DNA of 64,000 nt from the NCBI RefSeq assembly GCF_022682495.2, contig NW_026527291.1, forward strand, positions 496,001 through 560,000. The letters are read 5' to 3'. Below the pieces are notes generated by a model. It made no database searches. It worked only from the letters and a program-made list of their open reading frames with translations, and was not told the DNA's origin. The position numbers were made by a program, and so were the translations under genes. This document shows, in pieces, positions 47,007 through 59,896 of the stretch (positions are counted from its first letter, which is position 1; every line of letters begins with the position of its first letter). This stretch comes from Desmodus rotundus. Its lineage: Eukaryota; Chordata; Mammalia; Chiroptera; Phyllostomidae.

Positions 47007-48526
47007 AGGTCACAGCAGTTTCACAGGGTCCCTGCGCACCTGTCCATGGAAACAGAAGCCCTCCCTGCCACTCAGAGGACCGCGCGATTACCCCTAGGCC
47101 ACACTGCCCAGCAGCACTCTCAGCCCCGCACAGACAGTGTGCTAAGGACAGACTTTGATACCGGGGCCCTGGGCGGGGGATTTTCCATGGAACTCTCTAA
47201 GGGCCCGGTGCCCTGTGTCGCCCGGGAGTGCCCAAGCCCTTCCTTGACCCCGCAGGACACTTGCATCCAGCAATAAGCAGCCGTCTGCCTCCACGGGGCT
47301 CAAACACCTGGGCCCGGTGTGCGGGAACCTGGCGTACGTGGAGGCAAACCCCCAGACCCCTCTGGCCCGAACCCACCACTCGAAGATCCCCCTTTTCTTC
47401 CATCCGTAAAGGGGCCCTCCCTGGGGAGTGGAGGAACATGGGGAGGCCCCCAGGAGATGGCTTTTCTCCGAGCCGCGGCTGGCTCGTTTCGGGCCTATAC
47501 GTGGGCCGCGCATGCGCACTCAGGCTCCAAAGCACACGCCTTCCTCGGCTCACCTGACCCACCCTTTAGAGGTCACAGCAGTTCCACAGAGTCCCTGGGC
47601 ACCAGTCCGTGGACACAGGAGCCCTCCCTGCCACCTAAAGGACCACGCGATTTCCGCTGGGGAACACTCCCCAGAAGCACTCCCAGCCTCGCACAGACAC
47701 TGTGCGCAGGATAGACTTGTGGACCAGGGGCCTGGGGGGGGGAATTTTCCAGGGAACTCGCTAAAGGCCAGGTGCCCTCTGTCGCCCTGGGAGTGCCCAC
47801 GCCATCCCTTAACCCTGCAGGACACTATCATCCAGCAATAAGCAGCCCTCTGCCTCCACGGGGCTCAAAAACCTGGGCCCGTTGTGCGAGCACCTGGCGT
47901 TCGTGCAGGCAAACCCGCAGACCCCTCTGGCCCGAACCCACCACTGCGAAGATCCCACTTTTCTTCCATCAGTAAAGGGGTCCTCCTTGAGGAGTGGAGG
48001 AACACGGGGAAGCCCCCAGGAGATGGCTTTTCTCCGAGCCGCGCCTGGCTCCTTTCGGGCCTATACGTGGGCCGCGCGTGCGCACTCAGGCTCCCCACAA
48101 CAGGCCTCCCTCGGGTCACGGGGCCCACCCTTGAGGTGTCTCCTGACCCACCCTTGAGGGGTCACGTGACCCACCCACGGGGGGTCTCGTGACGCACCCC
48201 TGAGGGGTCACGTGACCCACCCCTGGGGGGTCTCGTGACCCACCCTTGAGGGGTCAGGTGACCCACCCCTGAGGGGTCACGTGACCCACACCTGCGGGGT
48301 CACGTGACCCAACCCTGGGGGGTCTCGTGACGCACCCCTGAGGTGTCACGTGACCCACCCCTGGGGGGTCTCGTGACCCACCTCTGAGGGGTCACGTGAC
48401 CCACCCTTGAGGGGTTTCGTGACCCACCCTTTTGGGGTCACGTGACCCACCCTTTTGGGGTCTCGTGACCCAGCCTTGGGAGGTCACCTGTCCCACCCTG
48501 GAGGGGTCAGGTGACCCGCCCTTGAG
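47007..48526 (+). repeat. Unit 35: long, 1520 bp, P18 array
   Basis: Core A one base short (CCACTCGAAG). Core B 47570-48112 with CACAGAGTCC, P array 48113-48526. Positional counterpart of unit 15, which lacks the CACAGAGTCC change. Confidence 0.9.
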
Positions 48527-49343
48527 AGGTCACAGCAGTTTCACAGGGTCCCTGCGCACCTGTCCATGGAAACAGAAGCCCTCCCTGCCACTCAGAGGAC
48601 CGTGCGATTTCCCCTAGGCCACACTGCCCAGCAGGACTCTCAGCCCCGCACAGACAGTGTGCTAAGGACAGACTTGGATACCGGGGCCCTGGGCGGGGGA
48701 TTTTCCATGGAACTCTCTAAGGGCCCGGTGCCCTGTGTCGCCCGGGAGTGCCCAAGCCCTTCCTTGACCCCGCAGGACACTTGCATCCAGCAATAAGCAG
48801 CCGTCTGCCTCCACGGGGCTCAAACACCTGGGCCCGGTGTGCGGGAACCTGGCGTACGTGGAGGCAAACCCCCAGACCCCTCTGGCCCGAACCCACCACT
48901 GCGAAGATCCCCCTTTTCTTCCATCCGTAAAGGGGCCCTCCCTGGGGAGTGGAGGAACACGGGGAGGCCCCCAGGAGATGGCTTTTCTCCGAGCCGCGGC
49001 TGGCTCCTTTCGGGCCCATACGTGGGCCGCGCGTGCGCACTCAGGCTCCCCACAACAGGCCTCCCTCGGGTCACGGGGCCCACCCTTGTGGTGTCTCCTG
49101 ACCCACCCATGAGGGGTCAAGTGACCCACGCCCGGGGGGTCTCGTGACCCACCCCTGAGGTGTCACGTGACCCACCCCTGGGGGGTCTCGTGACCCACCC
49201 CTGAGGGGTCACGTGACCCACCCTTGAGGGGTTTCGTGACCCACCCTTTTGGGGTCACGTGACCCACCCTTTTGGGGTCTCGTGACCCAGCCTTGGGAGG
49301 TCACCTGTCCCACCCTGGAGGGGTCAGGTGACCCGCCCTTGAG
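48527..49343 (+). repeat. Unit 36: short, 817 bp, hybrid core + 12-copy array
   Basis: Hybrid core 48527-49067, array 49068-49343. Confidence 0.9.
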
Positions 49344-50864
49344 AGGTCACAGCAGTTTCACAGGGTCCCTGCGCACCTGTCCATGGAAACAGAAGCCCTC
49401 CCTGCCACTCAGAGGACCGTGCGATTTCCCCTAGGCCACACTGCCCAGCAGGACTCTCAGCCCCGCACAGACAGTGTGCTAAGGACAGACTTGGATACCG
49501 GGGCCCTGGGCGGGGGATTTTCCATGGAACTCTCTAAGGGCCCGGTGCCCTGTGTCGCCCGGGAGTGCCCATGCCCTTCCTTGACCCCGCAGGACACTTG
49601 CCTCCAGCAATAAGCAGCCGTCTGCCTCCACGGGGCTCAAACACCTGGGCCCGGTGTGCGGGAACCTGGCGTACGTGGAGGCAAACCCCCAGACCCCTCT
49701 GGCCCGAACCCACCACTGCGAAGATCCCCCTTTTCTTCCATCCGTAAAGGGGCCCTCCCTGGGGAGTGGAGGAACATGGGGAGGCCCCCAGGAGATGGCT
49801 TTTCTCCGAGCCGAGGCTGGCTCGTTTCGGGCCTATACGTGGGCCGCGCATGCGCACTCAGGCTCCAAAGCACACGCCTTCCTCGGCTCACCTGACCCAC
49901 CCTTTAGAGGTCACAGCAGTTCCACAGGGTCCCTGGGCACCAGTCCGTGGACACAGGAGCCCTCCCTGCCACCTAAAGGACCACGCGATTTCCGCTGGGG
50001 AACACTCCCCAGAAGCACTCCCAGCCTCGCACAGACACTGTGCGCAGGATAGACTTGTGGACCAGGGGCCTGGGGGGGGGAATTTTCCAGGGAACTCGCT
50101 AAAGGCCAGGTGCCCTCTGTCGCCCTGGGAGTGCCCACGCCATCCCTTAACCCTGCAGGACACTATCATCCAGCAATAAGCAGCCCTCTGCCTCCACGGG
50201 GCTCAAAAACCTGGGCCCGTTGTGCGAGCACCTGGCGTTCGTGCAGGCAAACCCGCAGACCCCTCTGGCCCGAACCCACCACTGCGAAGATCCCACTTTT
50301 CTTCCATCAGTAAAGGGGTCCTCCTTGAGGAGTGGAGGAACACGGGGAAGCCCCCAGGAGATGGCTTTTCTCCGAGCCGCGCCTGGCTCCTTTCGGGCCT
50401 ATACGTGGGCCGCGCGTGCGCACTCAGGCTCCCCACAACAGGCCTCCCTCGGGTCACGGGGCCCACCCTTGAGGTGTCTCCTGACCCACCCTTGAGGGGT
50501 CACGTGACCCACCCACGGGGGGTCTCGTGACGCACCCCTGAGGGGTCACGTGACCCACCCCTGGGGGGTCTCGTGACCCACCCTTGAGGGGTCAGGTGAC
50601 CCACCCCTGAGGGGTCATGTGACCCACACCTGCGGGGTCACGTGACCCAACCCTGGGGGGTCTCGTGACGCACCCCTGAGGGGTCACGTGACCCACCCCT
50701 GGGGGGTCTCGTGACCCACCCCTGAGGGGTCACGTGACCCACCCTTGAGGGGTTTCGTGACCCACCCTTTTGGGGTCACGTGACCCACCCTTTTGGGGTC
50801 TCGTGACCCAGCCTTGGGAGGTCACCTGTCCCACCCTGGAGGGGTCAGGTGACCCGCCCTTGAG
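49344..50864 (+). repeat. Unit 37: long, 1521 bp, P18 array
   Basis: Core A with a at 49814, shared with unit 17. Core B 49908-50450, P array 50451-50864 (CATGTG in repeat 8). Confidence 0.9.
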
Positions 50865-52338
50865 AGGTCACAGCAGTTTCACAGGGTCCCTGCGCACCTG
50901 TCCATGGAAACAGAAGCCCTCCCTGCCACTCAGAGGACCGCGCGATTACCCCTAGGCCACACTGCCCAGCAGCACTCTCAGCCCCGCACAGACAGTGTGC
51001 TAAGGACAGACTTTGATACCGGGGCCCTGGGCGGGGGATTTTCCATGGAACTCTCTAAGGGCCCGGTGCCCTGTGTCGCCCGGGAGTGCCCAAGCCCTTC
51101 CTTGACCCCGCAGGACACTTGCATCCAGCAATAAGCAGCCGTCTGCCTCCACGGGGCTCAAACACCTGGGCCCGGTGTGCGGGAACCTGGCGTACGTGGA
51201 GGCAAACCCCAGACCCCTCTGGCCCGAACCCACCACTGGGAAGATCCCCCTTTTCTTCCATCCGTAAAGGGGCCCTCCCTGGGGAGTGGAGGGACATGGG
51301 GAGGCCCCCAGGAGATGGCTTTTCTCCGAGCTGCGGCTGGCTCGTTTCGGGCCTATACGTGGGCCGCGCATGCGCACTCAGGCTCCCAAGCACACGCCTT
51401 CCTCGGCTCACCTGACCCATCCTTTAGAGGTCACAGCAGTTCCACAGGGTCCCTGGGCACCTGTCCGAGGACACAGGAGCCCTCCCTGTCACCTAAAGGA
51501 CCACGCGATTTCCGCTGGGGAACACTCCCCAGAAGCACTCCCAGCCTCGCACAGACACTGTGCGCAGGATAGACTTGTGGACCAGGGGCCTGGGGGGGGG
51601 AATTTTCCAGGGAACTCTCTAAAGGCCAGGTGCCCTCTGTCGCCCTGGGAGTGCCCACGCCATCCCTTAACCCTGCAGGACACTATCATCCAGCAATAAG
51701 CAGCCCTCTGCCTCCACGGGGCTCAAACACCTGGGGCCGTTGTGCGAGCACCTGGCGTTCGTGCAGGCAAACCCGCAGACCCCTCTGGCCCGAACCCACC
51801 ACTGCGAAGATCCCACTTTTCTTCCATCCGTAAAGGGGTCCTCCTTGAGGAGTGGAGGAACACGGGGAGGCCCCCAGGAGATGGCTTTTCTCCGAGCCGC
51901 GGCTGGCTCCTTTCGGGCCCAAACGTGGGCCGCGCGTGCGCACTCAGGCTCCCCACAACAGGCCTCCCTCGGGTCACGGGGCCCACCCTTGTGGTGTCTC
52001 CTGACCCACCCATGAGGGGTCAAGTGACCCACGCCCGGGGGGTCTCGTGACCCACCCCTGAGGTGTCACGTGACCCACCCCTGGGGGGTCTCGTGACCCA
52101 CCCTTGAGGGGTCACGTGACCCACCCCTGAGGGGTCACGTGACCCACACCTGCGGGGTCACGTGACCCACCCCCGGGGGGTCTCGTGACGCACCCCTGAG
52201 GGGTCACGTGACCCACCCTTGAGGGGTTTCGTGACCCACCCTTTTGGTGTCACGTGACCCACCCTTTTGGGGTCTCGTGACCCACCCTTGGGAAGTCACC
52301 TGTCCCACCCTGGAGGGGTCAGGTTACCCGACCTTGAG
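50865..52338 (+). repeat. Unit 38: long, 1474 bp, Q16 array
   Basis: Core B 51428-51970, array 51971-52338 with c at 52174, shared with unit 18. Confidence 0.9.
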
Positions 52339-53859
52339 AGGTCACAGCAGTTTCACAGGGTCCCTGCGCACCTGTCCATGGAAACAGAAGCCCTCCCTGC
52401 CACTCAGAGGACCGCGCGATTACCCCTAGGCCACACTGCCCAGCAGCACTCTCAGCCCCGCACAGACAGTGTGCTAAGGACAGACTTTGATACCGGGGCC
52501 CTGGGCGGGGGATTTTCCATGGAACTCTCTAAGGGCCCGGTGCCCTGTGTCGCCCGGGAGTGCCCAAGCCCTTCCTTGACCCCGCAGGACACTTGCATCC
52601 AGCAATAAGCAGCCGTCTGCCTCCACGGGGCTCAAACACCTGGGCCCGGTGTGCGGGAACCTGGCGTACGTGGAGGCAAACCCGCAGACCCCTCTGGCCC
52701 GAACCCACCACTGCGAAGATCCCCCTTTTCTTCCATCCGTAAAGGGGCCCTCCCTGGGGAGTGGAGGAACATGGGGAGGCCCCCAGGAGATGGCTTTTCT
52801 CCGAGCCGCGGCTGGCTCGTTTCGGGCCTATACGTGGGCCGCGCATGCGCACTCAGGCTCCAAAGCACACGCCTTCCTCGGCTCACCTGACCCACCCTTT
52901 AGAGGTCACAGCAGTTCCACAGGGTCCCTGGGCACCAGTCCGTGGACACAGGAGCCCTCCCTGCCACCTAAAGGACCACGCGATTTCCGCTGGGGAACAC
53001 TCCCCAGAAGCACTCCCAGCCTCGCACAGACACTGTGCGCAGGATAGACTTGTGGACCAGGGGCCTGGGGGGGGGAATTTTCCAGGGAACTCGCTAAAGG
53101 CCAGGTGCCCTCTGTCGCCCTGGGAGTGCCCACGCCATCCCTTAACCCTGCAGGACACTATCATCCAGCAATAAGCAGCCCTCTGCCTCCACGGGGCTCA
53201 AACACCTGGGGCCGTTGTGCGAGCACCTGGCGTTCGTGCAGGCAAACCCGCAGACCCCTCTGGCCCGAACCCACCACTGCGAAGATCCCACTTTTCTTCC
53301 ATCCGTAAAGGGGTCCTCCTTGAGGAGTGGAGGAACACGGGGAGGCCCCCAGGAGATGGCTTTTCTCCGAGCCGCGGCTGGCTCCTTTCGGGCCCATACG
53401 TGGGCCGCGCGTGCGCACTCAGGCTCCCCACAACAGGCCTCCCTCGGGTCACGGGGCCCACCCTTGTGGTGTCTCCTGACCCACCCATGAGGGGTCAAGT
53501 GACCCACGCCCGGGGGGTCTCGTGACCCACCCCTGAGGTGTCACGTGACCCACCCCTGGGGGGTCTCGTGACCCACCCTTGAGGGGTCACGTGACCCACC
53601 CCTGAGGGGTCACGTGACCCACACCTGCGGGGTCACGTGACCCACCCCTGGGGGGTCTCGTGACGCACCCCTGAGGGGTCACGTGACCCACCCCTGGGGG
53701 GTCTCGTGACGCACCCCTGAGGGGTCACGTGACCCACCCTTGAGGGGTTTCGTGACCCACCCTTTTGGTGTCACGTGACCCACCCTTTTGGGGTCTCGTG
53801 ACCCACCCTTGGGAAGTCACCTGTCCCACCCTGGAGGGGTCAGGTTACCCGACCTTGAG
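52339..53859 (+). repeat. Unit 39: long, 1521 bp, Q18 array
   Basis: Core A has g at 52684 (AAACCCGCAGACC, normally a B-core feature). Units 40 and 43 share it. Core B 52903-53445, Q array 53446-53859. Confidence 0.9.
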
Positions 53860-55380
53860 AGGTCACAGCAGTTTCACAGGGTCCCTGCGCACCTGTCCAT
53901 GGAAACAGAAGCCCTCCCTGCCACTCAGAGGACCGCGCGATTACCCCTAGGCCACACTGCCCAGCAGCACTCTCAGCCCCGCACAGACAGTGTGCTAAGG
54001 ACAGACTTTGATACCGGGGCCCTGGGCGGGGGATTTTCCATGGAACTCTCTAAGGGCCCGGTGCCCTGTGTCGCCCGGGAGTGCCCAAGCCCTTCCTTGA
54101 CCCCGCAGGACACTTGCATCCAGCAATAAGCAGCCGTCTGCCTCCACGGGGCTCAAACACCTGGGCCCGGTGTGCGGGAACCTGGCGTACGTGGAGGCAA
54201 ACCCGCAGACCCCTCTGGCCCGAACCCACCACTGCGAAGATCCCCCTTTTCTTCCATCCGTAAAGGGGCCCTCCCTGGGGAGTGGAGGAACATGGGGAGG
54301 CCCCCAGGAGATGGCTTTTCTCCGAGCCGCGGCTGGCTCGTTTCGGGCCTATACGTGGGCCGCGCATGCGCACTCAGGCTCCAAAGCACACGCCTTCCTC
54401 GGCTCACCTGACCCACCCTTTAGAGGTCACAGCAGTTCCACAGGGTCCCTGGGCACCAGTCCGTGGACACAGGAGCCCTCCCTGCCACCTAAAGGACCAC
54501 GCGATTTCCGCTGGGGAACACTCCCCAGAAGCACTCCCAGCCTCGCACAGACACTGTGCGCAGGATAGACTTGTGGACCAGGGGCCTGGGGGGGGGAATT
54601 TTCCAGGGAACTCGCTAAAGGCCAGGTGCCCTCTGTCGCCCTGGGAGTGCCCACGCCATCCCTTAACCCTGCAGGACACTATCATCCAGCAATAAGCAGC
54701 CCTCTGCCTCCACGGGGCTCAAACACCTGGGGCCGTTGTGCGAGCACCTGGCGTTCGTGCAGGCAAACCCGCAGACCCCTCTGGCCCGAACCCACCACTG
54801 CGAAGATCCCACTTTTCTTCCATCCGTAAAGGGGTCCTCCTTGAGGAGTGGAGGAACACGGGGAGGCCCCCAGGAGATGGCTTTTCTCCGAGCCGCGGCT
54901 GGCTCCTTTCGGGCCCATACGTGGGCCGCGCGTGCGCACTCAGGCTCCCCACAACAGGCCTCCCTCGGGTCACGGGGCCCACCCTTGTGGTGTCTCCTGA
55001 CCCACCCATGAGGGGTCAAGTGACCCACGCCCGGGGGGTCTCGTGACCCACCCCTGAGGTGTCACGTGACCCACCCCTGGGGGGTCTCGTGACCCACCCT
55101 TGAGGGGTCACGTGACCCACCCCTGAGGGGTCACGTGACCCACACCTGCGGGGTCACGTGACCCACCCCTGGGGGGTCTCGTGACGCACCCCTGAGGGGT
55201 CACGTGACCCACCCCTGGGGGGTCTCGTGACGCACCCCTGAGGGGTCACGTGACCCACCCTTGAGGGGTTTCGTGACCCACCCTTTTGGTGTCACGTGAC
55301 CCACCCTTTTGGGGTCTCGTGACCCACCCTTGGGAAGTCACCTGTCCCACCCTGGAGGGGTCAGGTTACCCGACCTTGAG
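53860..55380 (+). repeat. Unit 40: long, 1521 bp, Q18 array
   Basis: Core A with g at 54205. Core B 54424-54966, Q array 54967-55380. First member of the 4516-bp three-unit repeat. Confidence 0.9.
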
Positions 55381-56854
55381 AGGTCACAGCAGTTTCACAG
55401 GGTCCCTGCGCACCTGTCCATGGAAACAGAAGCCCTCCCTGCCACTCAGAGGACCGCGCGATTACCCCTAGGCCACACTGCCCAGCAGCACTCTCAGCCC
55501 CGCACAGACAGTGTGCTAAGGACAGACTTGGATACCGGGGCCCTGGGCGGGGGATTTTCCATGGAACTCTCTAAGGGCCCGGTGCCCTGTGTCGCCCGGG
55601 AGTGCCCAAGCCCTTCCTTGACCCCGCAGGACACTTGCATCCAGCAATAAGCAGCCGTCTGCCTCCACGGGGCTCAAACACCTGGGCCCGGTGTGCGGGA
55701 ACCTGGCGTACGTGGAGGCAAACCCCCAGACCCCTCTGGCCCGAACCCACCACTCGAAGATCCCCCTTTTCTTCCATCCGTAAAGGGGCCCTCCCTGGGG
55801 AGTGGAGGAACATGGGGAGGCCCCCAGGAGATGGCTTTTCTCCGAGCCGCGGCTGGCTCGTTTCGGGCCTATACGTGGGCCGCGCATGCGCACTCAGGCT
55901 CCCAAGCACACGCCTTCCCCGGCTCACCTGACCCATCCTTTAGAGGTCACAGCAGTTCCACAGGGTCCCTGGGCACCTGTCCGAGGACACAGGAGCCCTC
56001 CCTGTCACCTAAAGGACCACGCGATTTCCGCTGGGGAACACTCCCCAGAAGCACTCCCAGCCTCGCACAGACACTGTGCGCAGGATAGACTTGTGGACCA
56101 GGGGCCTGGGGGGGGGAATTTTCCAGGGAACTCTCTAAAGGCCAGGTGCCCTCTGTCGCCCTGGGAGTGCCCACGCCATCCCTTAACCCTGCAGGACACT
56201 ATCATCCAGCAATAAGCAGCCCTCTGCCTCCACGGGGCTCAAACACCTGGGGCCGTTGTGCGAGCACCTGGCGTTCGTGCAGGCAAACCCGCAGACCCCT
56301 CTGGCCCGAACCCACCACTGCGAAGATCCCACTTTTCTTCCATCCGTAAAGGGGTCCTCCTTGAGGAGTGGAGGAACACGGGGAGGCCCCCAGGAGATGG
56401 CTTTTCTCCGAGCCGCGGCTGGCTCCTTTCGGGCCCAAACGTGGGCCGCGCGTGCGCACTCAGGCTCCCCACAACAGGCCTCCCTCGGGTCACGGGGCCC
56501 ACCCTTGTGGTGTCTCCTGACCCACCCATGAGGGGTCAAGTGACCCACGCCCGGGGGGTCTCGTGACCCACCCCTGAGGTGTCACGTGACCCACCCCTGG
56601 GGGGTCTCGTGACCCACCCTTGAGGGGTCACGTGACCCACCCCTGAGGGGTCACGTGACCCACACCTGCGGGGTCACGTGACCCACCCCTGGGGGGTCTC
56701 GTGACGCACCCCTGAGGGGTCACGTGACCCACCCTTGAGGGGTTTCGTGACCCACCCTTTTGGTGTCACGTGACCCACCCTTTTGGGGTCTCGTGACCCA
56801 CCCTTGGGAAGTCACCTGTCCCACCCTGGAGGGGTCAGGTTACCCGACCTTGAG
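55381..56854 (+). repeat. Unit 41: long, 1474 bp, Q16 array
   Basis: Core A one base short, with c at 55919 (TTCCCCGGCTC), shared only with unit 44. Core B 55944-56486, array 56487-56854. Confidence 0.9.
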
Positions 56855-58375
56855 AGGTCACAGCAGTTTCACAGGGTCCCTGCGCACCTGTCCATGGAAA
56901 CAGAAGCCCTCCCTGCCACTCAGAGGACCGCGCGATTACCCCTAGGCAACACTGCCCAGCAGCACTCTCAGCCCCGCACAGACAGTGTGCTAAGGACAGA
57001 CTTTGATACCGGGGCCCTGGGCGGGGGATTTTCCATGGAACTCTCTAAGGGCCCGGTGCCCTGTGTCGCCCGGGAGTGCCCAAGCCCTTCCTTGACCCCG
57101 CAGGACACTTGCATCCAGCAATAAGCAGCCGTCTGCCTCCACGGGGCTCAAACACCTGGGCCCGGTGTGCGGGAACCTGGCGTACGTGGAGGCAAACCCC
57201 CAGACCCCTCTGGCCCGAACCCACCACTGCGAAGATCCCCCTTTTCTTCCATCCGTAAAGGGGCCCTCCCTGGGGAGTGGAGGAACATGGGGAGGCCCCC
57301 AGGAGATGGCTTTTCTCCGAGCCGCGGCTGGCTCGTTTCGGGCCTATACGTGGGCCGCGCATGCGCACTCAGGCTCCAAAGCACACGCCTTCCTCGGCTC
57401 ACCTGACCCACCCTTTAGAGGTCACAGCAGTTCCACAGGGTCCCTGGGCACCAGTCCGTGGACACAGGAGCCCTCCCTGCCACCTAAAGGACCACGCGAT
57501 TTCCGCTGGGGAACACTCCCCAGAAGCACTCCCAGCCTCGCACAGACACTGTGCGCAGATTAGACTTGTGGACCAGGGGCCTGGGGGGGGGAATTTTCCA
57601 GGGAACTCGCTAAAGGCCAGGTGCCCTCTGTCGCCCTGGGAGTGCCCACGCCATCCCTTAACCCTGCAGGACACTATCATCCAGCAATAAGCAGCCCTCT
57701 GCCTCCACGGGGCTCAAACACCTGGGGCCGTTGTGCGAGCACCAGGCGTTCGTGCAGGCAAACCCCCAGACCCCTCTGGCCCGAACCCACCACTGCGAAG
57801 ATCCCACTTTTCTTCCATCCGTAAAGGGGTCCTCCTTGAGGAGTGGAGGACCACGGGGAGGCCCCCAGGAGATGGCTTTTCTCCGAGCCGCGGCTGGCTC
57901 CTTTCGGGCCCATACGTGGGCCGCGAGTGCGCACTCAGGCTCCCCACAACAGGCCTCCCTCGGGTCACGGGGCCCACCCTTGTGGTGTCTCCTGACCCAC
58001 CCATGAGGGGTCAAGTGACCCACGCCCGGGGGGTCTCGTGACCCACCCCTGAGGTGTCACGTGACCCACCCCTGGGGGGTCTCGTGACCCACCCTTGAGG
58101 GGTCACGTGACCCACCCCTGAGGGGTCACGTGACCCACACCTGCGGGGTCACGTGACCCACCCCTGGGGGGTCTCGTGACGCACCCCTGAGGGGTCACGT
58201 GACCCACCCCTGGGGGGTCTCGTGACGCACCCCTGAGGGGTCACGTGACCCACCCTTGAGGGGTTTCGTGACCCACCCTTTTGGTGTCACGTGACCCACC
58301 CTTTTGGGGTCTCGTGACCCACCCTTGGGAAGTCACCTGTCCCACCCTGGAGGGGTCAGGTTACCCGACCTTGAG
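56855..58375 (+). repeat. Unit 42: long, 1521 bp, Q18 array
   Basis: The most variant-rich unit: private a at 56948; AT for GA at 57559-57560 (shared with unit 45); a at 57744 (shared with 21 and 45); private c at 57851; a at 57926 (shared with 26). Core B 57419-57961, Q array 57962-58375. Confidence 0.9.
57922..57933 (-). promoter_or_regulatory. Broken NRF1 site in unit 42
   Basis: Same change as in unit 26: CGCGAGTGCGCA, a at 57926. Confidence 0.6.
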
Positions 58376-59896
58376 AGGTCACAGCAGTTTCACAGGGTCC
58401 CTGCGCACCTGTCCATGGAAACAGAAGCCCTCCCTGCCACTCAGAGGACCGCGCGATTACCCCTAGGCCACACTGCCCAGCAGCACTCTCAGCCCCGCAC
58501 AGACAGTGTGCTAAGGACAGACTTTGATACCGGGGCCCTGGGCGGGGGATTTTCCATGGAACTCTCTAAGGGCCCGGTGCCCTGTGTCGCCCGGGAGTGC
58601 CCAAGCCCTTCCTTGACCCCGCAGGACACTTGCATCCAGCAATAAGCAGCCGTCTGCCTCCACGGGGCTCAAACACCTGGGCCCGGTGTGCGGGAACCTG
58701 GCGTACGTGGAGGCAAACCCGCAGACCCCTCTGGCCCGAACCCACCACTGCGAAGATCCCCCTTTTCTTCCATCCGTAAAGGGGCCCTCCCTGGGGAGTG
58801 GAGGAACATGGGGAGGCCCCCAGGAGATGGCTTTTCTCCGAGCCGCGGCTGGCTCGTTTCGGGCCTATACGTGGGCCGCGCATGCGCACTCAGGCTCCAA
58901 AGCACACGCCTTCCTCGGCTCACCTGACCCACCCTTTAGAGGTCACAGCAGTTCCACAGGGTCCCTGGGCACCAGTCCGTGGACACAGGAGCCCTCCCTG
59001 CCACCTAAAGGACCACGCGATTTCCGCTGGGGAACACTCCCCAGAAGCACTCCCAGCCTCGCACAGACACTGTGCGCAGGATAGACTTGTGGACCAGGGG
59101 CCTGGGGGGTGGAATTTTCCAGGGAACTCGCTAAAGGCCAGGTGCCCTCTGTCGCCCTGGGAGTGCCCACGCCATCCCTTAACCCTGCAGGACACTATCA
59201 TCCAGCAATAAGCAGCCCTCTGCCTCCACGGGGCTCAAACACCTGGGGCCGTTGTGCGAGCACCTGGCGTTCGTGCAGGCAAACCCGCAGACCCCTCTGG
59301 CCCGAACCCACCACTGCGAAGATCCCACTTTTCTTCCATCCGTAAAGGGGTCCTCCTTGAGGAGTGGAGGAACACGGGGAGGCCCCCAGGAGATGGCTTT
59401 TCTCCGAGCCGCGGCTGGCTCCTTTCGGGCCCATACGTGGGCCGCGCGTGCGCACTCAGGCTCCCCACAACAGGCCTCCCTCGGGTCACGGGGCCCACCC
59501 TTGTGGTGTCTCCTGACCCACCCATGAGGGGTCAAGTGACCCACGCCCGGGGGGTCTCGTGACCCACCCCTGAGGTGTCACGTGACCCACCCCTGGGGGG
59601 TCTCGTGACCCACCCTTGAGGGGTCACGTGACCCACCCCTGAGGGGTCACGTGACCCACACCTGCGGGGTCACGTGACCCACCCCTGGGGGGTCTCGTGA
59701 CGCACCCCTGAGGGGTCACGTGACCCACCCCTGGGGGGTCTCGTGACGCACCCCTGAGGGGTCACGTGACCCACCCTTGAGGGGTTTCGTGACCCACCCT
59801 TTTGGTGTCACGTGACCCACCCTTTTGGGGTCTCGTGACCCACCCTTGGGAAGTCACCTGTCCCACCCTGGAGGGGTCAGGTTACCCGACCTTGAG
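58376..59896 (+). repeat. Unit 43: long, 1521 bp, Q18 array
   Basis: Core A with g at 58721. Core B 58940-59482 has a private t at 59110 that interrupts the nine-G run. Q array 59483-59896. Starts the second 4516-bp copy. Confidence 0.9.
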
